DNA from: Streptomyces sp. CB01249
Lineage (GTDB): Bacteria; Actinomycetota; Actinomycetes; Streptomycetales; Streptomycetaceae
Reading direction: 5' to 3'
DNA: 64,000 nucleotides
Assembly (NCBI RefSeq): GCF_001905735.1
Contig: NZ_LISW01000006.1
Span: 342,955-406,954 of the forward strand
A model generated the notes under the pieces. The model saw only the letters and a program-made list of their open reading frames with translations. It was not told the DNA's origin and did not search any database. Positions 8,604-16,845 of the stretch are shown piece by piece. Position 1 is the first letter of the stretch. Every line of letters starts with the position of its first letter. The position numbers were made by a program, and so were the translations under genes.

Positions 8604-9263
8604 ATGAGTGACGGACGGCACGACGCGATGGCCCGTGGATGGGAGGCGGTCGTCGCCGCGGCGCGCCGCACGGCGGCCGAGGGGCTGGTCGTCGGGACCT
8701 CCGGAAACGTCTCGCTGCGGGTCGGTGACACGGTGCTGGTCACACCCAGCGGAGTGCCGTACGACCGGCTGCGCCCCGAGGACCTGACCGGTGTCGATCC
8801 GGAGGGCAACCAGACCTTCGGAACACTGACCCCGACCAGCGAACTTCCCCTCCACCTCGCCGTCTACCGGAACACCGACGCGAAAGCCGTCGTGCACACC
8901 CACGCGGTCCACGCCACCGCCGTCTCCACCCTCGTCACCGAGGTCCCCTCCGTCCACTACGCCGCCGCGATGCTCGGCGGCCCGGTCCGCGTCGCCCCCT
9001 ACGCCCGGTACGGCACCCCCGAACTCGCCGCGAACATGCTCACCGCCCTCCGCGACCGCACCGGCTGCCTGCTCGCCAACCACGGCACCGTCACCTACGG
9101 CGCCACCCTCGACGAGGCGTACGACCGCACCGCCCAGCTCGAATGGCTCTGCCGCGTCTGGCTCACCGCGAGCGCCGTACCCGGCCGCACCCCGGCCCTG
9201 CTCTCGGAGGACCAGCTCGGCGAGGTGCTGGAGGCCCTGAAGGGATACGGGCAACAAGGCTGA
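8604..9263 (+). CDS. Class II aldolase/adducin-family protein
   Basis: A 219-residue zinc-dependent class II aldolase of the L-fuculose-1-phosphate aldolase/L-ribulose-5-phosphate epimerase superfamily. Visible motifs are GTSGNVSLR (about 32-40), VTPSGVPYD (48-56), the metal-ligand pair HTHAVHATA (about 98-106) and LLANHGTVTYG (about 154-164). The substrate cannot be told from sequence; methylthioribulose-phosphate dehydratases and fuculose-phosphate aldolases share these motifs. ATG start. Transcribed divergently from pit across 130 bases. Confidence 0.88.
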   Translation: MSDGRHDAMARGWEAVVAAARRTAAEGLVVGTSGNVSLRVGDTVLVTPSGVPYDRLRPEDLTGVDPEGNQTFGTLTPTSELPLHLAVYRNTDAKAVVHTHAVHATAVSTLVTEVPSVHYAAAMLGGPVRVAPYARYGTPELAANMLTALRDRTGCLLANHGTVTYGATLDEAYDRTAQLEWLCRVWLTASAVPGRTPALLSEDQLGEVLEALKGYGQQG

Positions 9264-9323
9264 GGCGGCACCGGACGGCCCTGCCCGCTGGCATCGCGGC
9301 GCCCGGACCCCGACACTGAGGGT

Positions 9324-10451
9324 GTGCGCCCGGTTACCGCGACGGCAGCGGCCGTCACCACACTCATCGGCGCCGGCGCGGCAGCGGTCGCGGCCGGCCG
9401 GTTCGCCGGCGACGTCGCCCTCAAGACGCCGCCCGGCCGACCGCTCCCCGCCGACCGCGAACTCACCGTCCACGCGACGGCCGCCGGGCAGGTCACCCTG
9501 ACCCGGTCCCTCACCTCGCTGCGCCCCGGCACGTACGGGCTGACCGGCAAGGACGTCCACGCCGTCGTCGGCCCCGTGATCGACCGGGCCCACCAGGCAG
9601 CCGACACGGTCGTACGCCGACTGGAACGCGTCGACCGCGGCATCCTCGCCCCCGGCGACAAGGTCCGCCTCACGCCCCAGGTGTACAGCGGCGACCCCGG
9701 CAGCGCCCTCGGCCTGGCCTTCCGCGAGGTGCGGATCCCCGGCGAGCTCGGCGAACTGCCCGCCTGGTACGTCCCCGCTCCCCGCCCCACCTGGGTGATC
9801 ACCGTCCACGGCATCGGTGCCACCCGGGAGCACCCGCTGAACCTCCTCGGCTTCCTGCACGGCCAGCAGCTGCCCGTGCTCGACCTCGCCTACCGGGGCG
9901 ACCCCGGCGCCCCGCGCTCCCCGGACGGGCTCGGCCACCTCGGCGAGTCCGAGTGGCGCGACCTGGACGCCGCGATCCGCTTCGCCGTCCGCAACGGCGC
10001 CGAGCAGGTCATCCTGTACGGCTGGTCCACCGGCGCGTCCATGGCGCTGCACGCCTGCGTGGGCTCCGCGCTCCGCGACCGGATCTCCGGCCTCGTCCTC
10101 GACTCGCCCGTGCTCGACTGGACCGACACCCTGCGCGGCCTGGCCGCCGCACGCGGGGTGCCCGCCGCGCTGCTGCCGCTGGCCGTGCGCGCCGCCCAGG
10201 GGCAGACCGGACTGCACGGCACCGCCCTCCTGGACACCTCGGTCCCCGTGACCCTGCACGTCCCCACGCTCGTCCTCCACGGCCCCGACGACACCCTGGC
10301 CCCCTTCATCCACTCCCGCCGGCTCGCCGCCGCCCGCCCGGACCTGGTCTCCCTGCACACCGTGGACCACGCTCCGCATGCGGCGATGTGGAACGCCGAC
10401 CCGGCCCGCTACGAGGAGACCCTGCGCCGCTTCCTCACGCCCCTGATGTGA
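9324..10451 (+). CDS. Alpha/beta hydrolase, N-terminally membrane-anchored
   Basis: A 375-residue serine hydrolase. Residues about 5-25 form an Ala-rich hydrophobic segment that could anchor or export it. The nucleophile elbow GWSTGAS places Ser at about 235. The acid is probably Asp322 in HGPDDT, and the base His349 or His352 in DHAPHAAMW. The oxyanion region TVHGIGATREH precedes it. Substrate unknown. GTG start at 9324; another GTG two bases earlier is out of frame. It follows the aldolase by 60 bases and may share its transcript. Confidence 0.85.
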   Translation: MRPVTATAAAVTTLIGAGAAAVAAGRFAGDVALKTPPGRPLPADRELTVHATAAGQVTLTRSLTSLRPGTYGLTGKDVHAVVGPVIDRAHQAADTVVRRLERVDRGILAPGDKVRLTPQVYSGDPGSALGLAFREVRIPGELGELPAWYVPAPRPTWVITVHGIGATREHPLNLLGFLHGQQLPVLDLAYRGDPGAPRSPDGLGHLGESEWRDLDAAIRFAVRNGAEQVILYGWSTGASMALHACVGSALRDRISGLVLDSPVLDWTDTLRGLAAARGVPAALLPLAVRAAQGQTGLHGTALLDTSVPVTLHVPTLVLHGPDDTLAPFIHSRRLAAARPDLVSLHTVDHAPHAAMWNADPARYEETLRRFLTPLM

Positions 10452-10560
10452 GGTGATGCGCCGGTTCGGCCGATTGGTCCCGGCCGGTGCGGGGGCCCGT
10501 CAACGCCGGTGACCCGGGTTCCGTTTGGGCTTTCGGGCCGTCAGGGGCAAGACTGCTCCC

Positions 10561-11940
10561 GTGACGTCCCGTACCCCGCGCGACTCCAGGCTGCGTCTTG
10601 TCCGCCCGCGACCCCTCGCCACCGCCCGCAGGGCCGTGACCACCCGGCGCACCAGGCCCGCGCCGCGCCCGCCCGAGGGCACCCCACCCCGGGCGGAGCT
10701 GGCCCGCCAGGCCCGGACGGTCCTCGCCGACGCCGTACGGATCGCCCGCTGGGCGGCCGACGGGGCGGCCCCCGGCACCACACCGCCGACCGCCCTCGAA
10801 CACGCCGCCGCCGCGCTGGACATCTCCCCGGAGCAGGTCCGCTCCGGCTGGGACCGGGCCCGGCTCGCCGGACTGGTCGAACTCCACGGCGACACCGCAC
10901 GCCCCGGCTGGCGGCTGCGCGCCTGGGACCGCGACGATTCCGCGGTGCTGCGCGGCTGGGTGGCGCTCTTCGACGCCTGGTCGCTCGTCCACCCCGCGCC
11001 CCGGGGCGTCGAGTCCACCGCGGTCGCCGAGGCCGTCGAGGCCGTGCCGCAGGTCCTCTCGCTGCTCCAGCTCTCGGCCGGCCCGGTCACCGTGCCCGCC
11101 CTCCTCGACCTCCTCGGCCAGCGCGTCGCGGAACTCCACGAGGAGCGCTGCGAGGTGCCGTACGGCTCCGAGCCGCTGCCCGCCCCCGCCGAACCGGCGC
11201 CCACCGCCCACCCCCCGGCCCTCGTCGCCCGCCTGCTCGACTGGGCCCTGGAGGGTCTGGCCGACGTCGGGGCGCTCACCCTCGGCGCGGACCAGGCCAC
11301 GCTGACGCCGCTCGGCAACTGGGCGGTCTGGGTCAAGCTGGAACAGATCTGCGTCGCCGCGCAGAGCCCCGCCGGCAACATCGAGCAGGCCGCCGCCGAC
11401 ATGCTCCTCGGCTGCGCCCGCCTCACCCCCGGCCCCGCCCGCGCCGAATACCGCGCCTGGCTGGCCGCCCGCCCCGTCGGCAGTGCCGTCGCCGAACTGC
11501 TCGACGTCGCCCGGGGTGAGGACGCGTTGCTGCGTGGGCTCGCCTTCGAGGCCCTGCGCGTGGTCGGCGCCCCCGCGGAGCCCGAGGTCCGGGCCGTCCT
11601 GACCGACCCGCCCCTGCGCCCGTACGCGCTGCTCTGGCTCGCCGAGTACGACGGCGCGGACCCCGAGGACGCTCAGGAGGTCCTCAGCCGCGAGGAGGCC
11701 ACCTGGCTCTGGGTCGACACGGCGGCGGCCGTCGCGGACCACGGTGAGACGGGCCTCCTGGTCCGCCACCTCGACTCGGCGGTCCAGGGCACGGTCCCGG
11801 CCCTCCTGGACGAGGTCCGCGCCGTCGGCCACCCCCGCACGGTCCAGGTCCTGGTGGCCCTGGCCGCGGCCCACCCGGACCCGGCCCTGGCCAAGGCGGT
11901 CCGCAAGGCGGCTTTCCAGGTCCACACGGGCGGCTCATGA
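10561..11940 (+). CDS. Conserved hypothetical protein, helical, 459 aa
   Basis: No function recognised. The first 40 residues are Arg/Pro-rich and probably disordered. The middle (about 60-300) is rich in Ala, Leu and Glu, with regular helical spacing. The C-terminal third has short repeated segments such as LAFEALRVVGAPAEPEVRAV and VLVALAAAHPDPALAKAV that look like HEAT-type helix pairs, so a protein-binding scaffold is possible. GTG at 10561 was chosen over an upstream TTG because conserved-looking sequence begins after it. The gene ends at the inverted repeat at 11944. Confidence 0.75.
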   Translation: MTSRTPRDSRLRLVRPRPLATARRAVTTRRTRPAPRPPEGTPPRAELARQARTVLADAVRIARWAADGAAPGTTPPTALEHAAAALDISPEQVRSGWDRARLAGLVELHGDTARPGWRLRAWDRDDSAVLRGWVALFDAWSLVHPAPRGVESTAVAEAVEAVPQVLSLLQLSAGPVTVPALLDLLGQRVAELHEERCEVPYGSEPLPAPAEPAPTAHPPALVARLLDWALEGLADVGALTLGADQATLTPLGNWAVWVKLEQICVAAQSPAGNIEQAAADMLLGCARLTPGPARAEYRAWLAARPVGSAVAELLDVARGEDALLRGLAFEALRVVGAPAEPEVRAVLTDPPLRPYALLWLAEYDGADPEDAQEVLSREEATWLWVDTAAAVADHGETGLLVRHLDSAVQGTVPALLDEVRAVGHPRTVQVLVALAAAHPDPALAKAVRKAAFQVHTGGS

Positions 11941-11943
11941 CAC

Positions 11944-12040
11944 GGGGGCGCTGCCCCCGTACCCCCGCTCCTCAATCGCCGGAGGGGCTTATAGGTAGCC
12001 TCGCCGGCGTTTGAGGCGCGGGGTCCGGGGCAGCGCCCCG
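11944..12040. repeat. Long imperfect inverted repeat between convergent genes
   Basis: Arms of about 36 bases (11944-11982 and 12004-12040) pair with few mismatches around an AT-richer loop containing ATAGGTAG. The right arm and the bases following it belong to the same repeat family as 570-640. It lies between a plus gene ending at 11940 and a minus gene ending at 12093, and could terminate both. Confidence 0.75.
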
Positions 12041-12092
12041 GTTTCGGGAAGGGGCAGGTAGGGGACAAGGCCCGCCGCAGGCGCGCCCCGCC

Positions 12093-12500
12093 TCAGCCCG
12101 CCGCCCCCGGCGCATACGTGCCGAAGCTCCACACGTTGCCCTCCCCGTCCCGCGCCATGTAATCCCGCGACCCGTACGACTGATCCGTGGGCGGCATCAG
12201 AATCTCCACCCCATGCTCAACCGCCCGCGCATAGTGCGCGTCCACTTCCTCCACCACCACGTACACCCCCGCAGGCCCCGCCCCCGCCATCGCCCGCGCG
12301 AACACCCCCTCCCGCCCCCGCGACCCCAGCATCACCCTGCCGTTCCCGCACGACAGCTCCGCATGCACCACCGACCCGTCGTCCCCCTCGTACACCGCCT
12401 CCGCGACGAACCCCAGCCCCTCCGTCAGCAGCCGGATCGCGCCCTTCGCGTCGTCGTAGAGGAGCGTCGGGTACACCGTCGCCACGCCCGTCTCCACCAT
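12093..12500 (-). CDS. VOC (glyoxalase/bleomycin-resistance) family protein
   Basis: A 135-residue single-domain vicinal-oxygen-chelate protein with two beta-alpha-beta-beta-beta modules. It reads VYPTLLYDDAKGAIRLLTEGLGF at the start, HAELSCGNGRVMLGS mid-protein, and a C-terminal SYGSRDYMARDGEGNVWSFGTY. This pattern is typical of the PhnB-like/bleomycin-resistance group. The ATG at 12500 is preferred over an upstream GTG at 12536 because a GAAGGGG ribosome site lies about 12 bases before it. Substrate unknown; it stands alone. Confidence 0.85.
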   Translation of the reverse strand: MVETGVATVYPTLLYDDAKGAIRLLTEGLGFVAEAVYEGDDGSVVHAELSCGNGRVMLGSRGREGVFARAMAGAGPAGVYVVVEEVDAHYARAVEHGVEILMPPTDQSYGSRDYMARDGEGNVWSFGTYAPGAAG

Positions 12501-12568
12501 CGCGCTCAGCCCCTTCGTACAGCTTGTGTGATCCACGTCTCAGTCTCGCACCGGCCACCGACAACGGC

Positions 12569-13456
12569 TCAGCGGAACGTGTCGCAGTCGCCCATGTCCC
12601 CGCTCCGGAATCCCGTGGTGAACCACTCCTGCCGCTGCGCCGCGGACCCGTGCGTCCAGGACTCGGGCGTGACCCGGCCCTGGAACCGCTCCTGGATCCG
12701 GTCGTCCCCGACCGACGCCGCCGCGTCCAGGCCGTCCCGGATGTCCGCCCGGGTCACCTCGGTGATCAGCGGCCGCCCGGTCGACTCGTCGGGCGTGGTC
12801 GTCGCGTGGTGCGCCCAGACCCCCGCGTAGCAGTCCGCCTGGAGCTCCACCCGGACCGCGTTGCTGTTCTCGCCGGTCCGCCCGTCCTGGGTCCGGCCCA
12901 GCGTCCCCATCTGGTTCTGCACGTGGTGCCCGTACTCGTGGGCGACGACGTACGCCTGCGCGAACGGCCCGCCGCTCGACCCGAACTTCGTCCGCAGCTC
13001 GTCGAAGAACCCAAGGTCGAGGTAGACCTGCCGGTCGCCGGGGCAGTAGAACGGCCCCACGGCCGAGGTCGCGGAGCCGCAGGCCGTACCGACCCGGTCG
13101 GTGAACAGGACGGTCCGCGCCGTCGCGTACCGCGCGTCGCGCCGGGTGAACTCCTGGCCCCAGTAGTCCTGCACGCTGTTGACCACCGCCACGATCCGGC
13201 AGTCGTCCTTCGTGTTGGCGTCCCGCCCGGTCCGGCACTCCTGTGCCACCTGCCCCGCCGAGGACGCGGTCGCCGTCGGCGAGTCGCCCGACGAGAGCCC
13301 GAGCTGATCGGGGCCCACCCCGAAGAGCAGCCCCAGGATGAGCGCGATCACCCCGGCGATGCCCCCGCCCACGGTGGCCCGGCCGCCCGGGACGCGGCTG
13401 CCGCGTACGTCCCTGACCTCCGACGTGTCCAGACCGGCGTCGTCGTCGAACTGCAT
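12569..13456 (-). CDS. Neutral zinc metallopeptidase (YpfJ/KPN_02809 family)
   Basis: A 295-residue putative membrane-anchored zinc peptidase. It has a short acidic N-terminus, a transmembrane segment at about 33-50 (GIAGVIALILGLLFGV) and an extracellular catalytic domain. The zinc-binding motif HEYGHHVQNQMG and the downstream ELQADCYAGVWAHH glutamate/aspartate region define the family. Cysteines in RTGRDANTKDDC and SATSAV regions could form disulfides. The ATG at 13456 opens the acidic MQFDDD start; an ATG 24 bases upstream is also possible. Substrate unknown. Confidence 0.88.
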   Translation of the reverse strand: MQFDDDAGLDTSEVRDVRGSRVPGGRATVGGGIAGVIALILGLLFGVGPDQLGLSSGDSPTATASSAGQVAQECRTGRDANTKDDCRIVAVVNSVQDYWGQEFTRRDARYATARTVLFTDRVGTACGSATSAVGPFYCPGDRQVYLDLGFFDELRTKFGSSGGPFAQAYVVAHEYGHHVQNQMGTLGRTQDGRTGENSNAVRVELQADCYAGVWAHHATTTPDESTGRPLITEVTRADIRDGLDAAASVGDDRIQERFQGRVTPESWTHGSAAQRQEWFTTGFRSGDMGDCDTFR

Positions 13457-13606
13457 CGCACACCCTCCGCCACGGATCACGGTCCCTTCGCCGAGTATCC
13501 GGTCATACGCCCCGTAATGCCCTGTTCACCTCCTGCGCCCGGGCGGGCGCACCCGTGGGGGGAGCACGCGGAAAAGTCGGTGGACACCGCCAGTAGACTG
13601 GTTTCC

Positions 13607-13639
13607 ATGGCAGTTCTCCTTGTGCGTGTGCGTGAGTAG
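13607..13639 (+). CDS. Ten-codon leaderless mini-ORF before the ABC-F gene
   Basis: ATG at 13607 encodes MAVLLVRVRE and stops at 13637-13639. A TAGACT -10-like hexamer (13594-13599) puts transcription start at about the ATG itself, which would make it leaderless. The ABC-F gene starts 63 bases further on. Short upstream ORFs control several antibiotic-responsive ABC-F genes, so this could be a translational sensor. No clear -35 is seen. Confidence 0.4.
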   Translation: MAVLLVRVRE

Positions 13640-13702
13640 CGGCGTCGATCCGTCACCACCCGTCGTTCCTCCGCCCTTCCTTTCGCCCTGGAGTACCTCC
13701 CC

Positions 13703-15301
13703 GTGATCACCGCCTCCGGCATCGAGCTGCGCGCCGGCGCCCGTCTGCTCATCGAATCCGCCAGCTTCCGCATCGCCAAGGGCGACCGCATCGGCCTCGT
13801 CGGCCGCAACGGAGCGGGCAAGACCACCCTCACCAAGTGCCTCGCCGGCGAGGGCGTCCCCGCCGCGGGCACCATCACCCGCTCCGGCGAGGTGGGCTAT
13901 CTCCCGCAGGACCCCCGCACCGGCGACCTCGACGTCCTGGCCAGGGACCGGGTCCTGTCCGCCCGCGGCCTGGACGAGATCCTGCGCAAGATGCGGGAGA
14001 ACGAGGACCGGATGGCGAACGGCAAGGGCGCCACCCGCGAGAAGGCGATGAAGAAGTACGAGCGCCTGGAGACGGAGTTCCTCACCAAGGGCGGTTACGC
14101 CGCCGAGGCCGAGGCCGCCACCATCGCCGCCGCGCTCAGCCTGCCCGACCGGGTGCTCGGCCAGCCGCTGCACACCCTCTCCGGCGGTCAGCGCCGCCGC
14201 GTCGAGCTGGCCCGCATCCTCTTCTCGGACGCCGACACGCTGCTCCTGGACGAGCCGACCAACCACCTCGACGCGGACTCGATCGTCTGGCTGCGCGACT
14301 ACCTCAAGACCTACCGCGGCGGCTTCGTCGTGATCTCCCACGACGTCGAGCTGGTCGAGACGGTCGTCAACAAGGTCTTCTACCTCGATGCCAACCGGTC
14401 CCAGATCGACGTCTACAACATGGGCTGGAAGCTCTACCAGCAGCAGCGCGAGGCCGACGAGAAGCGCCGCAAGCGCGAGCGCCAGAACGCCGAGAAGAAG
14501 GCCGCCGCCCTCAACGCGCAGGCGGACAAGATGCGCGCCAAGGCGACCAAGACGGTCGCCGCGCAGAACATGGCCAAGCGCGCCGACCGGCTGCTGTCCG
14601 GCCTGGACGAGATCCGGGTCGCCGACAAGGTCGCCAAGCTGCGCTTCCCCGACCCCTCGCCCTGCGGCAAGACGCCCCTGATGGCGGAAGGGCTCTCCAA
14701 GTCCTACGGCTCGCTGGAGATCTTCACCGACGTCGACCTGGCCATCGACAAGGGCTCCCGCGTCGTCATCCTCGGCCTCAACGGCGCCGGCAAGACCACG
14801 CTGCTGCGGCTCCTCGGCGGCGCCGAGCAGCCCGACACCGGCCAGGTCGTGGAGGGCCACGGCCTCAAGCTCGGCTACTACGCCCAGGAGCACGAGACCC
14901 TGGACCCGGACCGCACGGTCCTGGAGAACATGCGCTCCGCCGCCCCCGACCTGGACCTCGTCGACGTCCGCAAGACGCTCGGCTCGTTCCTGTTCTCCGG
15001 GGACGACGTGGACAAGCCGGCCGGGGTGCTCTCCGGCGGCGAGAAGACCCGACTGGCCCTGGCCACCCTGGTCGTCTCCTCCGCCAACGTGCTCCTGCTG
15101 GACGAGCCCACCAACAACCTGGACCCGGCCAGCCGCGAGGAGATCCTCGGCGCGCTGCGCACGTACAAGGGTGCCGTGGTCCTCGTCACGCACGACGAGG
15201 GCGCCGTCGAGGCCCTTCAGCCGGAGCGGATCATCCTGCTCCCGGACGGCATCGAGGACCTGTGGGGTGCGGACTACCGGGACCTGGTCGCCCTGGCCTG
15301 A
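13703..15301 (+). CDS. ABC-F family ribosome-associated ATPase
   Basis: A 532-residue duplicated ABC ATPase without membrane domains. The first Walker A GRNGAGKTT is at about 33-41, followed by signature LSGGQRRR and Walker B LLLDEPTNHLD. The second Walker A LNGAGKTT is near 355, with LSGGEKTR and LLLDEPTNNLD. Between them lies a basic helical linker rich in Lys/Arg/Ala (about 230-310), the P-site tRNA interaction motif that defines ABC-F. Family members act on the ribosome, as translation factors like Ettl/Uup or as antibiotic protection proteins; which one applies here is not decidable. GTG start preceded by CTGGAG. A terminator follows. Confidence 0.92.
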   Translation: MITASGIELRAGARLLIESASFRIAKGDRIGLVGRNGAGKTTLTKCLAGEGVPAAGTITRSGEVGYLPQDPRTGDLDVLARDRVLSARGLDEILRKMRENEDRMANGKGATREKAMKKYERLETEFLTKGGYAAEAEAATIAAALSLPDRVLGQPLHTLSGGQRRRVELARILFSDADTLLLDEPTNHLDADSIVWLRDYLKTYRGGFVVISHDVELVETVVNKVFYLDANRSQIDVYNMGWKLYQQQREADEKRRKRERQNAEKKAAALNAQADKMRAKATKTVAAQNMAKRADRLLSGLDEIRVADKVAKLRFPDPSPCGKTPLMAEGLSKSYGSLEIFTDVDLAIDKGSRVVILGLNGAGKTTLLRLLGGAEQPDTGQVVEGHGLKLGYYAQEHETLDPDRTVLENMRSAAPDLDLVDVRKTLGSFLFSGDDVDKPAGVLSGGEKTRLALATLVVSSANVLLLDEPTNNLDPASREEILGALRTYKGAVVLVTHDEGAVEALQPERIILLPDGIEDLWGADYRDLVALA

Positions 15302-15373
15302 TCCCCCCGGACTGGATCATTCGGCCTACCCGAGATCCGTCATCTGTGTGAGTACGTCTCATACCTCGGCGCG

Positions 15374-15399
15374 GCGCCCGGCAGATAGCTGCCGGGCGC
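15374..15399 (+). terminator. Terminator of the ABC-F gene
   Basis: Perfect 10-bp stem (15374-15383 with 15390-15399) and a 6-base GATAGC loop, 73 bases after the ABC-F stop. No U-run. Confidence 0.65.
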
Positions 15400-15621
15400 A
15401 CCCATTTCCGCCCCCCTGCCCTTGCGTGCCCTGACCTGGACGTTCCTTCCCGGATGCTGGCACGACACCCCGTACGGCCTGTTGGAATGAGGCATTCCGG
15501 TCGCACCGGCGCACTCCCGGGGCGCGAATCCGGTCGCAGAGACCTTGCCGAATGGGTGGCCAGGAAGCGCCCGAGGGGTGATCATGAGAGTCCAGAGCGC
15601 ACTTCCCATGAGGAGGCACGG
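15400..15621. other. Intergenic region with a small palindrome
   Basis: No gene seen. It contains the perfect inverted repeat GGAATG-AGG-CATTCC at 15484-15498, a possible operator, and an AGGAGG ribosome site at 15611-15616 serving the HTH gene that starts at 15622. Confidence 0.5.
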
Positions 15622-15843
15622 GTGGCCGAGACTCTGAAGAAGGGCAGCCGGGTGACCGGCGCCGCGCGCGACAAGCTCGCGGCAGACCTGAAGAAGAAGT
15701 ACGACTCCGGTGCGAGCATCCGGGCGCTGGCCGAGGAAACGGGCCGCTCCTACGGATTCGTCCACCGGATGCTCAGCGAATCCGGCGTGACGCTCCGCGG
15801 ACGCGGCGGCGCCACACGAGGCAAGAAGGCCGCGGCGGCCTGA
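15622..15843 (+). CDS. Small helix-turn-helix DNA-binding protein
   Basis: A 73-residue basic protein. The start LKKGSRVTGAARDKLAADLKKKYDSG leads into a clear helix-turn-helix, ASIRALAEETGRSYGFVHRML at about 31-51, resembling resolvase/homeodomain-like HTH (Hin-type). The tail is rich in Gly, Arg, Lys and Ala, compatible with non-specific DNA contact. GTG start with AGGAGG six bases upstream. Proteins of this size and type are widespread in Streptomyces but I know no established function. Monocistronic by position. Confidence 0.8.
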   Translation: MAETLKKGSRVTGAARDKLAADLKKKYDSGASIRALAEETGRSYGFVHRMLSESGVTLRGRGGATRGKKAAAA

Positions 15844-15994
15844 CGGCCGGCAGCGGATCGGGGCACGTCGATGGAAGGCCCCAGGAGTTCCCTGGTCCGG
15901 GTGCGCCCACCCGGTCGGCCGCAGGGTCGATCCGGTGGTTACTGTTCAGTCACTTAGCTTGATGTGCTGACTGCACCCGAACCGGAGGACCCGT

Positions 15995-16786
15995 ATGACC
16001 TCGCTCGACTCCGTGCTCGACCAGGACGGCGTCCGACTCACCGTCGACGACGCGGTTGCCACGGTGACCCTCACCAACCCGGCGAAGCGCAACGCCCAGT
16101 CTCCCGCTCTGTGGCGGGCGTTGACGGAGGCCGGACGGGCCCTGCCCGGCAGTGTGCGGGTCGTCGTGCTGCGCGCCGAAGGCGTGTCGTTCTCCGCCGG
16201 ACTCGACCGCCAGGCGTTCACCCCCGAGGGGTTCGACGGTGAGCCGTCGTTCCTCGACATGGGGCGCGGCCCGGAGGCCGAGCTCGACGCGCTGATCGCC
16301 GAGTACCAGGAGGCGTTCACCTGGTGGCGCCGCAACGACATCGTGTCGATCGCGGCCGTCCAGGGCCACGCCATCGGTGCGGGCTTCCAGCTCGCCCTCG
16401 CCTGTGACCTGCGCATCGTCGCCGAGGACGTCCAGTTCGCCATGCGCGAGACCAGCCTCGGCCTGGTGCCCGACCTCACCGGCACGCACCCCTTGGTGCA
16501 CCTCGTCGGGTACGCCCGCGCGCTGGAGATCTGCGCCACCGGCCGCTACGTCCACGCCGAGGAGGCGGAGCGCACCGGCCTGGCCAACCTCGTCGTGCCC
16601 GCCGCCGACCTCGAAGGCGCCGCGCGCGACCTGGCGGGTGCCCTGCTGGCCGCCCCGCGCGACGCCGTCATCGAGACCAAGGCGCTGCTGGGCGGCGCCC
16701 TCTCGCGTACGTACGAGGAGCAGCGCGCCGCCGAACGGGCCGCGCAGGGCCGCCGCCTCCGCGACCTGGCGAGCGCCCTCGGCTGA
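15995..16786 (+). CDS. Enoyl-CoA hydratase/isomerase (crotonase) family protein
   Basis: A 263-residue crotonase-fold enzyme. The CoA-ester oxyanion-hole segments are visible as LRAEGVSFSAGLDRQAF (about 50-66) and AVQGHAIGAGFQLALACDLRI (about 121-141). The acidic catalytic position lies in ETSLGLVPDLTGTHPL. One of the two canonical glutamates seems replaced, so isomerase or another crotonase activity is possible rather than classical hydration. ATG start at 15995 with GGAGG seven bases upstream. Fatty-acid or amino-acid acyl-CoA breakdown is the general setting; the exact substrate is unknown. Confidence 0.86.
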   Translation: MTSLDSVLDQDGVRLTVDDAVATVTLTNPAKRNAQSPALWRALTEAGRALPGSVRVVVLRAEGVSFSAGLDRQAFTPEGFDGEPSFLDMGRGPEAELDALIAEYQEAFTWWRRNDIVSIAAVQGHAIGAGFQLALACDLRIVAEDVQFAMRETSLGLVPDLTGTHPLVHLVGYARALEICATGRYVHAEEAERTGLANLVVPAADLEGAARDLAGALLAAPRDAVIETKALLGGALSRTYEEQRAAERAAQGRRLRDLASALG

Positions 16787-16795
16787 CGCACGGGC

Positions 16796-16829
16796 GGGCC
16801 GGCCGGGGCCGAGACGCCCCCGCCGGCCC
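16796..16829. terminator. Bidirectional hairpin between crotonase and Asp23-like genes
   Basis: A 14-bp GC stem (about 16796-16809 with 16816-16829) between a plus gene ending at 16786 and a minus gene ending at 16846. Confidence 0.6.
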
Positions 16830-16845
16830 GGACCCGTACCGCGGC

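Noticed and set aside
15400..15621. Small ORF extending the HTH gene upstream to 15454
   Set aside because: The AGGAGG at 15611-15616 and the switch to HTH-type residues at GTG 15622 define the start.
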